A stretch of DNA of 64,000 nucleotides, from contig NC_065531.1 in the NCBI RefSeq assembly GCF_020184175.1, positions 62,636,806 through 62,700,805 on the forward strand, in the 5' to 3' direction. This document shows, piece after piece, positions 41,401 to 53,849 of the stretch. Position numbers and translations under genes: made by a program. Source of the stretch: Aphis gossypii (lineage: Eukaryota; Arthropoda; Insecta; Hemiptera; Aphididae). Below the pieces are notes generated by a model. It worked only from the letters and a program-made list of their open reading frames with translations, did no database searches and was not told the origin of the DNA. How positions within the stretch are numbered: the first letter of the stretch is position 1; each line of letters opens with the position of its first letter.

Positions 41401-43417
41401 TATTTTCATAACATTTAATTTTGTCACTATTTCTAGATTTCTACTACATACACAAATAAAATATTACCAATTTAAACCCTCCAGTTCCATTTTCAGCAAA
41501 TAACATATGAACAAAATTTGCCATTTGAATGTGTTTCAAAGCAGCACTAATAGACAAGTAAAATTCATCAGTACCTTTATCCAACTTTTTAAGCCAATTA
41601 CCAATTTCCAAAATTTTTGTATCACTTTCACTTGATTTGCCATTTTGATATAATTCATAGCTAATGATTAAATTACCAATGAACCTAAAAATAAAAATTG
41701 TTAGGTAGTTATCAACAGTTTTAAATTTTGAAACAGTATTTGATCAAAAAATACAAATACACAATACCAATAGCACGGAGGCTAGGTACCTATAATATTG
41801 CAATGGATAACACCAATAATATTTACTTAATTAATATATAATTATTTAAACAATTAAGTAGCCAAAATAATATATTGAACAACGAAATTAGGTTATAAAT
41901 TGCATAACAAATTAATAAAAATTAAATTATAACTGATATTTGAACCTATACCTAATAGATTTAATAATTTAAATATAAATAAAATATGTTAGGTAAGTAA
42001 ACAAAAAAATATGTAGAAAGTATATTAAAGAATTAGTCAAATATAAATATTTTTTTAAATTATGAATTATTATTGTATTATTTATGTTTACTTTGCGCTT
42101 TTGCGCATGAATACATTTAGGAAATTATGCTTTTTGTATTTCTTAAATATTTATTATATTATTTTACAAATAAGAAAATAAAATTAATCTAAATAGGTAA
42201 TTTTAATTTTCTTCCTTGAATAAATTATATAGGTAGTTTGTTTTTTTATAGTAATAAAATTAAATAATAGGAAAATATGCATCTAGCCAGTCAGCAGGCA
42301 GTACTCAGTGGTAAATGGTTAATGGAAACACACTAAATAATTATGATATCAAGAATTAACAATATATTACACCTCTTTTGACCTATAAATATAACTTTAT
42401 AAAATGTATAACACATAATTATTAAGTATTTATTAATAATATTAGAATTCAATAAATATCATCAGTAAGAAAATATCATAGAATAATGTTAAAATATTTA
42501 ATATTCATTTGTTTTAGTAGACTTATTGCCTATAATTATTTCCTTATAATGTACAAAAGAACATAATACTTATATTCAAACATTAAATATAATTAAATAC
42601 CTAATTATTGTTGATTATTTTTATAATTTACATAATTCCTATTTATTATATATAAATATGTTGTTATAATTAATTCTAACAATAACTATCAAACATACTT
42701 ATCTACATCTACCAAACTCTAAATTGTTCAGTCGCTAAATTCATAAACCATTTTTATGTGACGTTAGATATAGATAATATAGTATAGCCATGTAGAAGCA
42801 TTACAATTTATTATTTAAAACTATAGTACCTACTTGAACAACTAAATACTCTATACCTTATTAGCACCTACTAAGATAAATATTCTAAGCACTTATAAAT
42901 GCTAATGATCAACAATTATTGACTTTTATTGTACTGACATAGATTAAAAAAATTAATAACTGAAACATATTTACCTTACAAATGTAAATTCTGTAACAGA
43001 AATGTCTAAATTGTAATTACCATATTTATTTTTAATATGTGTAATGATATCTTGCTTCTTTTTCATTTTTAAATTCCATGTAAATAAGCAATGCAAAGAT
43101 TCGATTTCGTTTAATAATTGTGTTTCCGTAGTTTGTTCAATAGGTACTTGTTTTGTATTTTTAATACTTTTAGAGTCATTTTTATTAATGACCAAATCAG
43201 AACCAACAGATAAATCTTTAGTATTTATTTCCAAGGGTACTTCTTTAGAAACAACTATATTTTTAGTAGAATTATCATCTTCGATTTCATTCAATAACTT
43301 GAGAACATTATCAATATTTTGCTTTGCATGTTCAATTGAATTTTGTTTTGATTCACTATTATTCTTATTTTGTTTATTAGATACATTTACAAATGATTTG
43401 TACATTGAAGAAAACAT
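37983..43417 (-). CDS. TPR-like protein with C-terminal retrotransposon-type RNase H domain, 5 exons
   Basis: Predicted 794-aa protein of unknown function. Exons, transcription order: 43417-42975, 41684-41468, 41315-40866, 40232-39984, 39008-37983. All have GT/AG borders; phases are 2,0,0,0 and each join keeps frame. Residues 1-147 are Lys/Asn/Ser-rich and probably disordered. Residues 148-370 are helical and TPR-like, with stretches such as AIRAAILIEYGKS, YAKEACELDPKTSHWFHIYS and SVNLLVLTSLNELL. Residues 371-453 (VKKHKNGEDAVPFLIDLFPK...) look like further helical repeats. Exon 5 (454-794) begins as apparent host sequence (SKTFNLAQLIWNEIKL) and ends in an RNase H fold. Its four acidic residues are all present: D652 in IYTDAS, E685 in CEAEAVAIL, D709 in LSDSLS, and D762 in EGNDIADKLA, with WIPSHNDIEG before it. 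Alternatively, exon 5 is a decayed non-LTR element that happens to stay open and the host gene ends elsewhere. The host exons are well supported; the fusion is moderately supported. Confidence 0.6.
39430..39810 (-). mobile_element. 5'-truncated Jockey-like non-LTR retrotransposon fragment
   Basis: The minus-strand frame 39776-39468 reads SNLNKIQRLQNITLRKI, then PPYVSNYTLYKDH, EEAKTHYKRLHLRL and NPNPLIKNL. This is the conserved C-terminal region after reverse transcriptase in Jockey-clade elements. The stop is followed by a poly-A and TA-rich tail near 39466-39430, the expected 3' end. Everything upstream of the thumb region is missing. It lies in the intron between exons 4 and 5 of the RNase H fusion gene, in the same orientation. 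Confidence 0.8.
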
Positions 43418-44629
43418 TTTTTTTTTTTTACTTTTAATTAATCAAATCTGTTGATAGAAAATCGTTAAAGGAGTGGTTAAAATGGTTAAATAATAGTAAA
43501 AATAAATTAAAACTTACAAGACTGTGAATAAAAATAATGCAAAAATCTGCTAAATCAAGTCACACAGTTACTAGATCAAATATGAATGTGCTCAGAGTTT
43601 TTGTACCTTCCTCAGTCAATCAATAATATTAACAGATCTTCTGCTAATTAACAATGAACTGAGTTTATGGTGGATGACTTGATATTATATCGTAAACACA
43701 GAAAGCCGTCGAATTCATTAGAAAAACAAATGCACATCAAAATACTTGACGACCATTAAAATTGAATTAATTCGGTAGAGAAAACAATTTGGTAACACTA
43801 AAACTAATTCATATTTAGTTACAATTACTGCGCAGTTACGGCTACATACAGGTCGCGTTTTTCGAGAAATAAATTTAGTAGTCAGGCGATCGTGCACTGG
43901 GCACAGAACGACGTCTGCTACTTCACATAGTCTGTACCGTACTACTGAGCACGTAACAGAGCTGTTTACTATATTTATTCGTTGCAACTCTACCATGGCT
44001 AAAATATCGTGTTGTTTTGTTATGATTTCTACTCAACAGTCTCTTATCGGTTTTTAGCCGTAGGTAACAACACTAACACTTAACAGACTACCGCATACGT
44101 GTTAGAGTGTACAAAGGTTACAATCTGTACGTACTATACTGTTGTGTACTCGTGTTCTACTTATTTAATAATATTAATAGATACCTTACTAACTACCGTC
44201 TACCATAATAGTTACACGATTTCAGATATTATATTGGTTAATGGTTACATACCATTGTCCAACATACTAAATATTTATAAAAACCTATAATGAATTATGA
44301 TTTAAAGTATTATAATAAAGCCTATAAAGTTAATAGGAATACTATTATATTAATCTCTAGAATGTAAGACGTGTTATCAATACTCATGTACTGAGTCTAG
44401 ACTACAGTGACCGCACAGCCAAAGACAATAATACATAATACGATATATATTTTTTTATAACTTGGTTTAATTTTTAAGCAATATACACATGCCACGGTTG
44501 TTACGTAATGTTTAATATGTATAAATGTAATATAACTTAACTCACTTAAGTCATGGTTTATGTGATATCACTGATAATATGTGAATGCGTGCAGTTAGTC
44601 AACAAAAATTAGACGTTCAGCATAAGAAA
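43418..44629. other. Upstream region of the RNase H fusion gene
   Basis: The start codon at 43417 is preceded on the minus strand by a poly-A run. The block at about 43850-44100 is less AT-rich and may carry the promoter, but I see no TATA box at a fixed distance. Open frames at 43718-43996 (minus) and 44099-44290 (plus) have no recognisable content. Confidence 0.35.
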
Positions 44630-44797
44630 CAGTGGCTTATTTAGGAGGAGGCCAAGGAGGACAATTGCCCCGGGCAGCACTTTTTTGGGGGGCAGTAAAT
44701 TTAACTGGAAGGTTTTATTTTTAAACTGATTTAAACAGTTGTAAAAAAATAAATGTGTAACCACAACCAGGGCAGCAAAATCCTAAATACTCCTCTG
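44630..44797. mobile_element. hAT-type MITE, 168 bp
   Basis: The left end CAGTGGCTTATTTAGG and the reverse-complemented right end CAGAGGAGTATTTAGG form a terminal inverted repeat. Both inner flanks carry a GGGCAGCA-type block. Flanking octamers ATAAGAAA and ATAGAAGA agree at 6/8, a decayed target duplication. The TATTTAGG part of the terminus is shared with the MITE at 46538. Confidence 0.6.
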
Positions 44798-46417
44798 ATA
44801 GAAGAAGTATGAACGAGAGTTAAGAGAAACAATCAAGAATCGGTTCCTTGCAGAAAACTTAAAAACACTAAATAGTTAGCTTCCTGGTTATGATATTAAC
44901 TTGTGCAGAATATACGTACAAAACAACCTTAAAAAAATAAAATAGATTGCTGACTGCCTATCTACATTACCATAAGAACGTTGAAGTCGTGTGATTTTTA
45001 TACATGTCGTTATACCGACAGGGCAATGTTTATTTTTTACTAAATACTTCGATAATGAAATACCTAGCCACCTACGTATATAATAGAACATATAATAATA
45101 ATAATTTATGCTATCATATAATACGATCGGAAACATTACCCTGTGGCCAGAAGGCATATGGTATAAACAATTAAACACATTATGTAGATATGATATACAT
45201 ATATTTAAGAGATATTTTCTACTTAGTGGTATAAAATAATATCTCCAATTAAATAACTTTGCTTATAAATTAATGGATAAAATACCTACTATTACAAAAT
45301 TTCAATAAGTATGTATTTCATTTATTTTAAATACAATACTAATTTTAATTGTATTGACTATTGTGTTTATTTAAATATTTTTAATTTTAATGGAGTATCC
45401 ATGTGCAGAACCAATTTTAAGACATTTAACATATCATATTATATTTTAATCAATGTAGAAATCTGTACAAAATAATAATAGTCCTTTGAAGTTTTAAGTT
45501 AAATAAAAAATGAAACAAACAACCAAACAGCTAAATAACGAAGGAAACAGTTCATATTTGGGGGAATTCGTATATTGCAACGAATCTTGTTAGAAGTTCT
45601 AACGTAAGATGAAAGAGAAATAACTGAGCATAAAATCATTAAAATCAAAACACTGAAAGAAAAACTTAACTATAACTCAAAAAGAGCAAATCAAAATATT
45701 TAAAAGCTCTTTAGATTCAATAGATAAAATTACTCCAACCTATGCTAAAATTAAAGATAACATAAATATTAATATGAATAAACTAAATAATGAATTAAAC
45801 ACAAAAAGAAAAAATAGAATCTTAAACATAGTAAATCAATATTATTATTAGGTATATAAAATTCATACTATATTGAATTACAAAATCAATTTGCGAAAAA
45901 TATGATATTATTATTAAACATAATAATAAATGTAACATTGTACACAAAGGAGTAAAGGAGAGATCAAACCCTCAAATGATTAAATATCAGTGAGCTATTG
46001 ATATAGTTTACAGATACTAAAACAAACTTACCTACAAGTATAAATTTACCGATAGAAATATTCGAAATAAATGCAAAAAGTTATTTTGATTTCATAAAAC
46101 GAATCGATTTCAATAGTTTTTATGTCAATATTGTCAACCATCTTATAATATTTCACTATATTTGTGATCAATTTACCACTATTAGAAAACATACACAGTA
46201 TTCGTATGACTGAAAAATTCCCGAACTAAATTTAGAGAATATAATTAGCGTTATTCCTCATACAACTAATGCATCATAATATATTATAAAGTTCATCGAA
46301 TATGTGTAAAAGATATCGGCTTGTTTGTTCATTTCCGTCTCGAGTTATATTCGGAAGTGTACGGCGTGTTTGTACTGTTTGTAGTACACTAGTACCTACC
46401 TTGCACAAGCTTGCAAC

Positions 46418-47034
46418 ATGGAACAAAGAAGTACAATACAATTTTGTGTTCAACTTCAAAAATCGTTTACAGAAACTTATTCTATGATACATCAAGTACC
46501 TAATCGATGATGAAGCTACATCTAACACTATTACGTACAGAGACGTATTTAAGAATTTTGCACCCCAGATTATCTGAGTGGCATTACTTTTTTTATCACC
46601 CAAATAACCTTGGTACCGTATTATATCAAAATGCTCTCCAAAATTTATCACCCAGAGCTCAAGCCCCCCTAAATACATCACTGATTACGTATACTTTAAA
46701 AACGGTCGAGTCTTTAGATGACGACGAACGAAGAGGAAGAGGATCAATAACTGTTCAAGACAAAGATTCACCGTGAATTTGTTCCAAATGGACAGGCGGT
46801 AAATGCTAAATTTTATTTAGAAGTGATGATGCTCCTATAATGCATCGTTACGTACCTATTCGTCGAATACCGCCTTCCGGGCAGTTTGACTTTTTTGCTC
46901 CAACTCACGCAGCGACACTTTTAACAGGTTTTTACGCTGAAAATAAAATCACCGTCCTCTCTCATCTGCCCTATTCACCAGATTTGGATCCTGCAGCTTA
47001 TTTTTTACTTCCAAAGCTCAAGTAGAAGATGAAA
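46418..47034 (+). pseudogene. Mariner-family transposase remnant
   Basis: The start reads MEQRSTIQFCVQLQKSFTET, the N-terminal helix-turn-helix of mariner transposases. A stop follows after about 29 codons, and then a hAT MITE insertion (46538-46683). Past it come DDDERRGRGS (linker), EFVPNGQAVNAKFYLEV, and ENKITVLSHLPYSPDLDP followed by a stop after PKLK. The segments lie in different frames, the central region with the first catalytic aspartate is deleted, and the third acidic residue, normally just after SPDL-P, is replaced by Ala-Ala. The copy cannot be active. Confidence 0.85.
46538..46683. mobile_element. hAT-type MITE (146 bp) inserted in the mariner remnant
   Basis: A perfect 8-bp direct repeat ATTACGTA flanks the insert (46530-46537 and 46684-46691). 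The termini are CAGAGACGTATTTA and, reversed, CAGTGATGTATTTA. Removing one repeat and the insert restores continuity of the mariner helix-turn-helix region, so the MITE landed after the mariner copy did. Confidence 0.85.
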
Positions 47035-48512
47035 AGTAACTTTTTTGACTTCTACAATTCAAAGAACCACCCAATAAAAATCGCCCAAGTTACGCCCATA
47101 TTTATATAGTGATATATATTATTATTATTATAGAATAACGTTGACTTATAAAAATGTATGTACTATCGTGTGTCTCGTAATCATATCATTGAAGTATTAT
47201 TTTTAAATTATTATATGACAGAATAAATCAATAAAATATTTAAATAAGTGATAGTACAACGTAACGAATAGTGATTAATGACTAGGTACTTAAGATAATG
47301 TTTTAACAACAACTAAACATTATATACGTAATTTATAAATTAAATTCTATAATTGATTACTACTATTATCTTTTGGTTAATAGTTAATACTTAAGACAAG
47401 CGATTTGTTTTAGACTCTAAATAGAGTTATAATTGTATAAGTATTGATTTAAAGTCTGAATTATTCTTGTGTGAACACCTTTTTTGGATAAGTAGAAATT
47501 TTGAATTTCAATCTTGAGGGTGGTTTTTGGTAGCAAGTTAGATCTAATTGATTCTTTTTAAGGGTTCAAAAGAAAATATTGTCAGTATTTTTCAAAATAA
47601 TTGAATTACCTATTTCAATTGTTAATTTATAATTTAAAATAAAATAACTGTAGAAGGTTTACACTAAATGCATTAAGTACCTAGTATTCTTTTGATATAA
47701 TTTACATTTTAAAATGTTTTATTTCATTTTGTGCTATTTAAAGAGATTTTAAATTTTCGACTTATTTAGTTTTTCTTGGTTTATAATATGTATAATATAT
47801 ATGATAACATTTTTGTGAGTAAAAAAGGAATGAAATATAAGATTCCCGATATGTTGTTTATAATGATATTAAAACTTATAAAAAGTTCATAGTCTACATT
47901 TATTTGTATGAAAATTTTAAAATCAAATCGTTTCAATGTTTGTAGAAAATATAAAAATAATTCTATAATTTAACATAGAATTCAAATTGAACACATGCAT
48001 TCTAGTTCTTCAATAACGAGTTACATTCGAGTATTCGACGCCTACTTTACAGCAAACTGCAAAGTAATTACCTACTTCCTCATTTTTATAATTTTATTTT
48101 TCACTAAATGTTGATTAAAATGTTATGCTCGGCTTGAAATTAAAAATTTACAGAAATTAAAATATTCATTGGCACTATTTATAAAACTTTTTAAATATTT
48201 AATAAAATACTGTAAATAATATAGTGACAAGTTTGGACTTAGGTTCTGCTGTCTTTACTCAAAGTTGTTTTTGTCATAATATGGAATCATCCATCTATTA
48301 ATTTTTGAATGTATTTAGATTTACCACTTCCATTACAACGACTTACTCATTATCAAGATACAATTGAATGGGATGTTTGGAAAAGGGAACGTTTCTAGAA
48401 ATTCTAATTTTATAGGAGAGACAAAGAACTATTTTTGTGTAATTTATTATTATAAGTGATCAATTATTTATCCCTTCTTCTATACAGAATTTGTATACCG
48501 AGTTTTAAAATT
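47035..48512. other. AT-rich intergenic stretch
   Basis: I see no gene, RNA or recognisable transposon between the mariner remnant and the second 1.7-kb repeat. Confidence 0.4.
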
Positions 48513-50135
48513 AAAAAGTGGGCAAGTGAGTACCGCTCTGCTGTACATTAGGTGCCGTATGGATCATTATTATATATTATAGGAGTGTTAAATTTGAATC
48601 CAATGATATTTATCATTGTATACGAAAAACGATTCTGAACGAAGATGATTTGTCAGCCTAGGATATAATTTCTAGTGGTTGGTAAAAAAGGTGGTTTAAA
48701 AAAACCAGCTTATATTAAAAAATATTTTGAAAATTAAATCACGTAAAGAAAACGCGAATCTTAATAACTGGTAAAATTTTCAAGTATCTACGACTTATAC
48801 TTTTTGAATAATAACAAATATTTAAAATCGTTTGAGGATAAATCGTTATCGTTACGCTATTTCGTTAAAATTTAAAATTCAAACGCACTTAAAATTTTTC
48901 CTATAATGATGCTTCGAGTTTTCTCTATAGATACTTGAAGGTAAACTTATGGAAAACTTAGTGTTGTATTTTTAATCCTTAGTTATAAACACAAAAAATT
49001 TTATGATTTTTCAACTTCAAATATTTCGCAAATATTCATAATTTTGACGAATTTTCGTCAAAATTTGAACTTCAAATGCTAATAAAAAAAAATTGTGCCT
49101 ATGTATTCTTATAATTTTTTAATCACTATAAGAATAATATATGAGGAACTTTGTATTAAATTTTCAAGTATTTTGATAGGGCCAAAAAAATTTTATCGAC
49201 ACTTCAAAAATATTTTTTCAGAAAAATTGAAAATTTCAGTTGTCTATAAATAGCTCAAAAAAAGTCAAAATATTTTGAAATTTAAATCACGTAAAGAAAA
49301 CGCGAATCTTAATAACTGGTAAAATTTTCAAGTATCTACGACTTATACTTTTTGAATAATAACAAATATCAAAAATCGTTTGAGGCTAAACTGTTATTTA
49401 ACGCGGTTTTTGTAAAAATTTAAATTTCAAACACTCATAAAAATTTTTTGTCTGAATCCGGTAGAGTTTTTTTTACAGATATTTGAAGAAAAATGTATGG
49501 AGAACCTTGTACCAAATTTTCAAAACTTAGTTATAAAAGAAAAAAATTTTATGATTTTTCAACTTCAAAATTACTTGCAAATTTTCGCGTTTTCGACAGA
49601 TTTCGTAAAAATTTGAACTAAAAACGCTTATAAAAAAAATTGTGACTAACGATTTTTAATTTTTTTTAGCTACATTAAAAACAACTCATAAGGAACCTTG
49701 TATTAAATTTTCAAAACTTTTTGGTCATCCAAAAATTTTTTATCGACACTTTAAAAAAAATTTCTCAAAAAAATCGAAAATTTCAGTGGTCTATAAATAA
49801 CTCAAAAAAAGTCAAAATTTTTTGAAAATTTAACTATATACGGATACTACTGACATTAACATTTGGTGAAAATTTCAAGTATTTTCAGTGATTAGTTTTT
49901 GAATTACAACCATAAAAAAAAAATCGATTTGGTCGAAAACTGGTTTTGCGTAAAAATTGCCGTTTTTCCGTCATTTTTTTTTTGTTTTTCTCGATTTTTT
50001 TGAAAACTGTTGGAAAATGTTAACTTTTTACCTCTATAATGCACCAAGGATATTCACTTTTACATCGGAAACCACCCCCATTGTTTGGAATTGGAGCATT
50101 ATTTCGACTAGTTATGCTGTACACAGACACAAAAA

Positions 50136-50177
<42 letters not shown>

Positions 50178-50227
50178 ACACACCATTGTAAAATCAATAC
50201 ATTCATCACTTCGTTCAGAATCTAAAA
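48513..50227 (+). repeat. 1.7-kb interspersed repeat, copy 2 (unclassified element)
   Basis: Direct-orientation partner of 32651-34326, with few substitutions. The internal tandem units of about 550 bp start at 48736 and 49284. A homopolymer run of about 37 A at 50139-50175 replaces the much shorter A-run of copy 1. The end motif CTTCGTTCAGAATCTAAAA is shared with the arms of the foldback at 53.4-56.0 kb. Confidence 0.85.
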
Positions 50228-51540
50228 TGTAAGTTAGGTACCTAACTATATGATCAAACGAAAATAAAGTAAATTAATCTAGTATATAATAATATAGATA
50301 GGTAATACTCTAGTTTAAGGATATGTAGGTATAGCTTATAAAATAATCTTTACAGGGAGAAGACGTAATGATGAAAAAGTACAATCTCGTATTCCTCATT
50401 GAGATATAATTTGTAGAAAATTACAATTTTTAATTATTAATTTAAATTATAAGCATAATTTGTCATGGTCATTTTTGTCATGTTTTGATCATGGTGACAT
50501 ATCTAGTTATCTAGGTTATTCAAAGTTGTGAATGCCGGTGTCCCAGTGCTTGAATTTGCTTTAAATAAATATAAACAATTTAGTCAATCCCGAGACATCG
50601 ATTTCCATAGATTCATTTTCAATTCTAAAGAAGCTTTATTAAAAAATATTTTCTGAACTTGTCAACAATAAAAAGTAAAGTATAATAATAGTGAAAAAAT
50701 GAATGAAAATAATATTATATGCCTAGGTAGTGAATACCAACTATAATAATATATTATATTTATTATTTTTTATAGCCTCATTATAGGTAGGTGTACAATA
50801 AATTCTAAGACTACTTAGAAAATATTCAAAAATCGTCTGATGACACCATGCAGCAGTTTCAATGTATCATTATTATTTATTCGATATTATTGCTTCTGCT
50901 ATCATTGTAATTAGGTACTAAAGTTATTTTTTTTGCAATCTGAATAATTTTAAAATGTATTTATAAATGTTCTTCAATATTTTATCATAATGTGAAAACT
51001 TAGATCTAACTGGCAATAAACTAATAAGTGATCTGTGATTATTATAAAATTATTTTTGCCAAGTAAGTATTTAATTCTTATTTTTAATTCGGTTTTGTAG
51101 TAAATATTTTTTTTACACTTGTATTTAGACAACCTGCATATTGTTATTTATGTTGATAAATCTAATGTCAATAATGTCGTGTATAAAATCTATCAATATA
51201 CGCACTGATATTTTGATGGTACCTACAACCTACTCATTACTTATTAGTCATTCTACTATTACAAAATACATTTGTTTATAGGAAATCAAAAAGTAAACGC
51301 ATGATGCATTAAATATAATATTATTTAAATATAGGTAAAATTATTAGGTAGGTACAGTTTATTTCAATAGGTAATTAAACAAGTATTATCTAAATGAAAA
51401 AAGATAATATTTTACTACAGTCAATAAGTATAAGTAGTTGATTAGGTAGATACATTATAAACTACGTATAGGTAACCATATGGTAAGAGTATAACCTATG
51501 TGAATACAACATTTAAAATTGTGCACTAGTAACTAACTTT
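50228..51540. other. AT-rich intergenic stretch
   Basis: No supported gene or repeat is visible before the hAT remnant. Confidence 0.4.
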
Positions 51541-52149
51541 AGTGTGGATGTTGAACGTTTGATAATAAGTGCCAGCAACTTATTAAAATCACCATTACGC
51601 TCAACTATGAACATTGAAACAGAAAACTTGAGTTTGTATATAAATTATAATATGCCACCATTATACGGTTGGGATCCCAGGGACAAAGTTTACCATTGGA
51701 TATCTAAAGAAAAACATCGAGTCCTTAAAAGAAAAAAAGGAAAGGAACAAAGTTATTTTGGTTGAGTTTTCTTTGAAGCATCTGGTAAAAACAAAATGAT
51801 CGATAGTGATGATAATGGCGAAGACACTGAAGATAAAAAAAAAAATGTTTTAATCTGTAATTATTATTATTAATAAATTGTAATGAATAAAGTTATGAAT
51901 TAAGAATTTACATGTGTAGTCAATTTATAGTAAATAGTAGTTGTTAAGCGAATTTAGCGAGCGATAAATTTATTTAATCTGCATGTACAAAAATATTAAA
52001 ATGTTGGGCAGTTCTAAAATTTTTTTAGCGCAAGCTCTGTACAATTATTTAATTTTATAATTTTAGACGTTAAATATTTCTTGAGGCTCCACGAGAAACT
52101 TCTACTTAAAAAAAAAGGCTCCAAAGGTGTGAAAGTTTAGGAACCGCTG
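51541..52149 (+). pseudogene. 3' remnant of an autonomous hAT transposon
   Basis: The plus-strand frame 51544-51765 reads VDVERLIISASNLLKS, then RSTMNIETENLSLYINYNMP. This corresponds to the C-terminal dimerisation region of hAT transposases (family pattern VERLFS.AGN...R..L..EN...L...N). A stop follows at 51763-51765. The right terminus GTTTAGGAACCGCTG ends at 52149 and is a plausible hAT inverted terminus. The rest of the transposase and the left terminus are absent, so the copy is 5'-truncated. Confidence 0.65.
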
Positions 52150-52891
52150 GTATAGCATATCCGAGGTATTCTTATATACAGTACCCATACAAAAGCATAT
52201 ATGCATAAGTATAACACGCGAGTCTGCTAATGGTGTTGCTGAAATTTCTATAACATAACCTGTATAATAATATGAAGATAATTTCTGTTCGATTATGTTA
52301 TGATATATTATAATCAAGTAGGGCTATTTAATAAAATACTTCGTAAAAATTATAAACTTGAAAATAATTCATACGATTTAAAACAGCAACAGCAATTATG
52401 GAAACGAGCGACAACGTGAAACGTATATGTGATGAAATTAGCTAATTTATTTATATAGGTTATTTAGCAAAGGTTTTCTCATTTGAGGACATTTATTGAC
52501 GAGAAATTAAAATAATATAATACTGAACACTCTATGAGTAAACATATTAAATAGAATATTACTATTTTCATAACCGTAGATATAATAATATGTACCTATG
52601 GCCGTAATATATTTTATTCGTTTTGAAATAATATGGGTAAAACGTTTACGATTTATTATAATAATACACGTTGACGTTATTTGCAATTAAATATATATGT
52701 TTATAAAATATGACTACACATTTTAATACTGTACATCGATGGTAATATTAAAACACATCACAATAATATGATATTAATGATTTCTAAAAACATAATGAAA
52801 ACTGGTCATTTAGTGTAAATTAAGGTGTATACGTAAAGTGTAAAGGTCTAATACTATCACACCTTAAATATTTAATATGTATGGTATATAC

Positions 52892-53230
52892 CAGGGGTGG
52901 CGAACCTTTTTTGGGTCAAGTGCCAAAATTTAAAATCAAGTTTTTTGGAATATGCTCGCGTGCCAAAAAAAAAAAAAATGAATTTTACTAGGTAAGATGA
53001 AAAAAAAAAGCATGCAATAATTACACACATTTTATTAGGTATATAATTTAATAAATAAATAGTATATATGTAAAGTTTTATTACAAACTTATAAATTTGA
53101 TTCTAAAAATTTCTCATAAGTACTAAACTTTTAAATATAATTTTTTTTTAAGATAAATAATATTTGCGTGCTACTGAAATTTGGTCAACGTGCCACTTCT
53201 GGCACGCGTGCCATAGGTTCGCCACCCCTG
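52892..53230. mobile_element. hAT-type MITE, 339 bp, with perfect target duplication
   Basis: The termini are CAGGGGTGGCGAACCT on both sides, inverted. The flanking octamer GTATATAC is identical on both sides (52884-52891 and 53231-53238). The interior has GTGCCAAAAA and TGGCACGCGTGCC blocks near the ends. It is non-coding. The perfect repeat suggests a comparatively recent insertion. Confidence 0.9.
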
Positions 53231-53849
53231 GTATATACGGTAACAGTTTCAAATTTTACGTATTATTATACACACATCACATGTTTAAAAATATAACATG
53301 CACCCACACACGTACACGCACAGATATTATATTCAAAAAAATATAACACTTACTTGAAGTATTTGCGACTGATTGAATTTCTGAATTATTTCTTAGACTG
53401 CCGTTGTTGTCCTCTTCTTGCGTTTATCGTTCTCATGACTTCTTAGTGTTAAATTTTAGGTTCTGAACGATGTGATGAATGTATTGATTTTACAATGATG
53501 TGTTTTTTTTTTGTTTTTGTATCTGTGTACAGCATAACTTGTCGAAATAATGCTTCAATTTCAAACTTCGGGGTTATTTATTTCTGATGGTAAAGTGAAC
53601 ATCCTTGGTGCATTATAAAGGTCAAAAGTTATCGTTTGCCAACAGCTTAAAAAAATAAATCAAGAAAAACAATAGATTTTGTTTTATGGTTGTAACTCAA
53701 AATTAATTATAGTAAATACTTAAAACTTTCACAAAATGTTTATATTAGTGTTATCTATATACAGTTAAATAAAATTTTCAAAATATAGTACATAGTATCC
53801 CGAGAAATATAATATCCTGAGAAATATAGTATCCCGAGGTGTATAGCGG

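Noticed and set aside
49957..50232. Open frame with a long poly-lysine run
   Set aside because: It is the expanded A-tract of the 1.7-kb repeat read as AAA codons; the other copy does not keep it.
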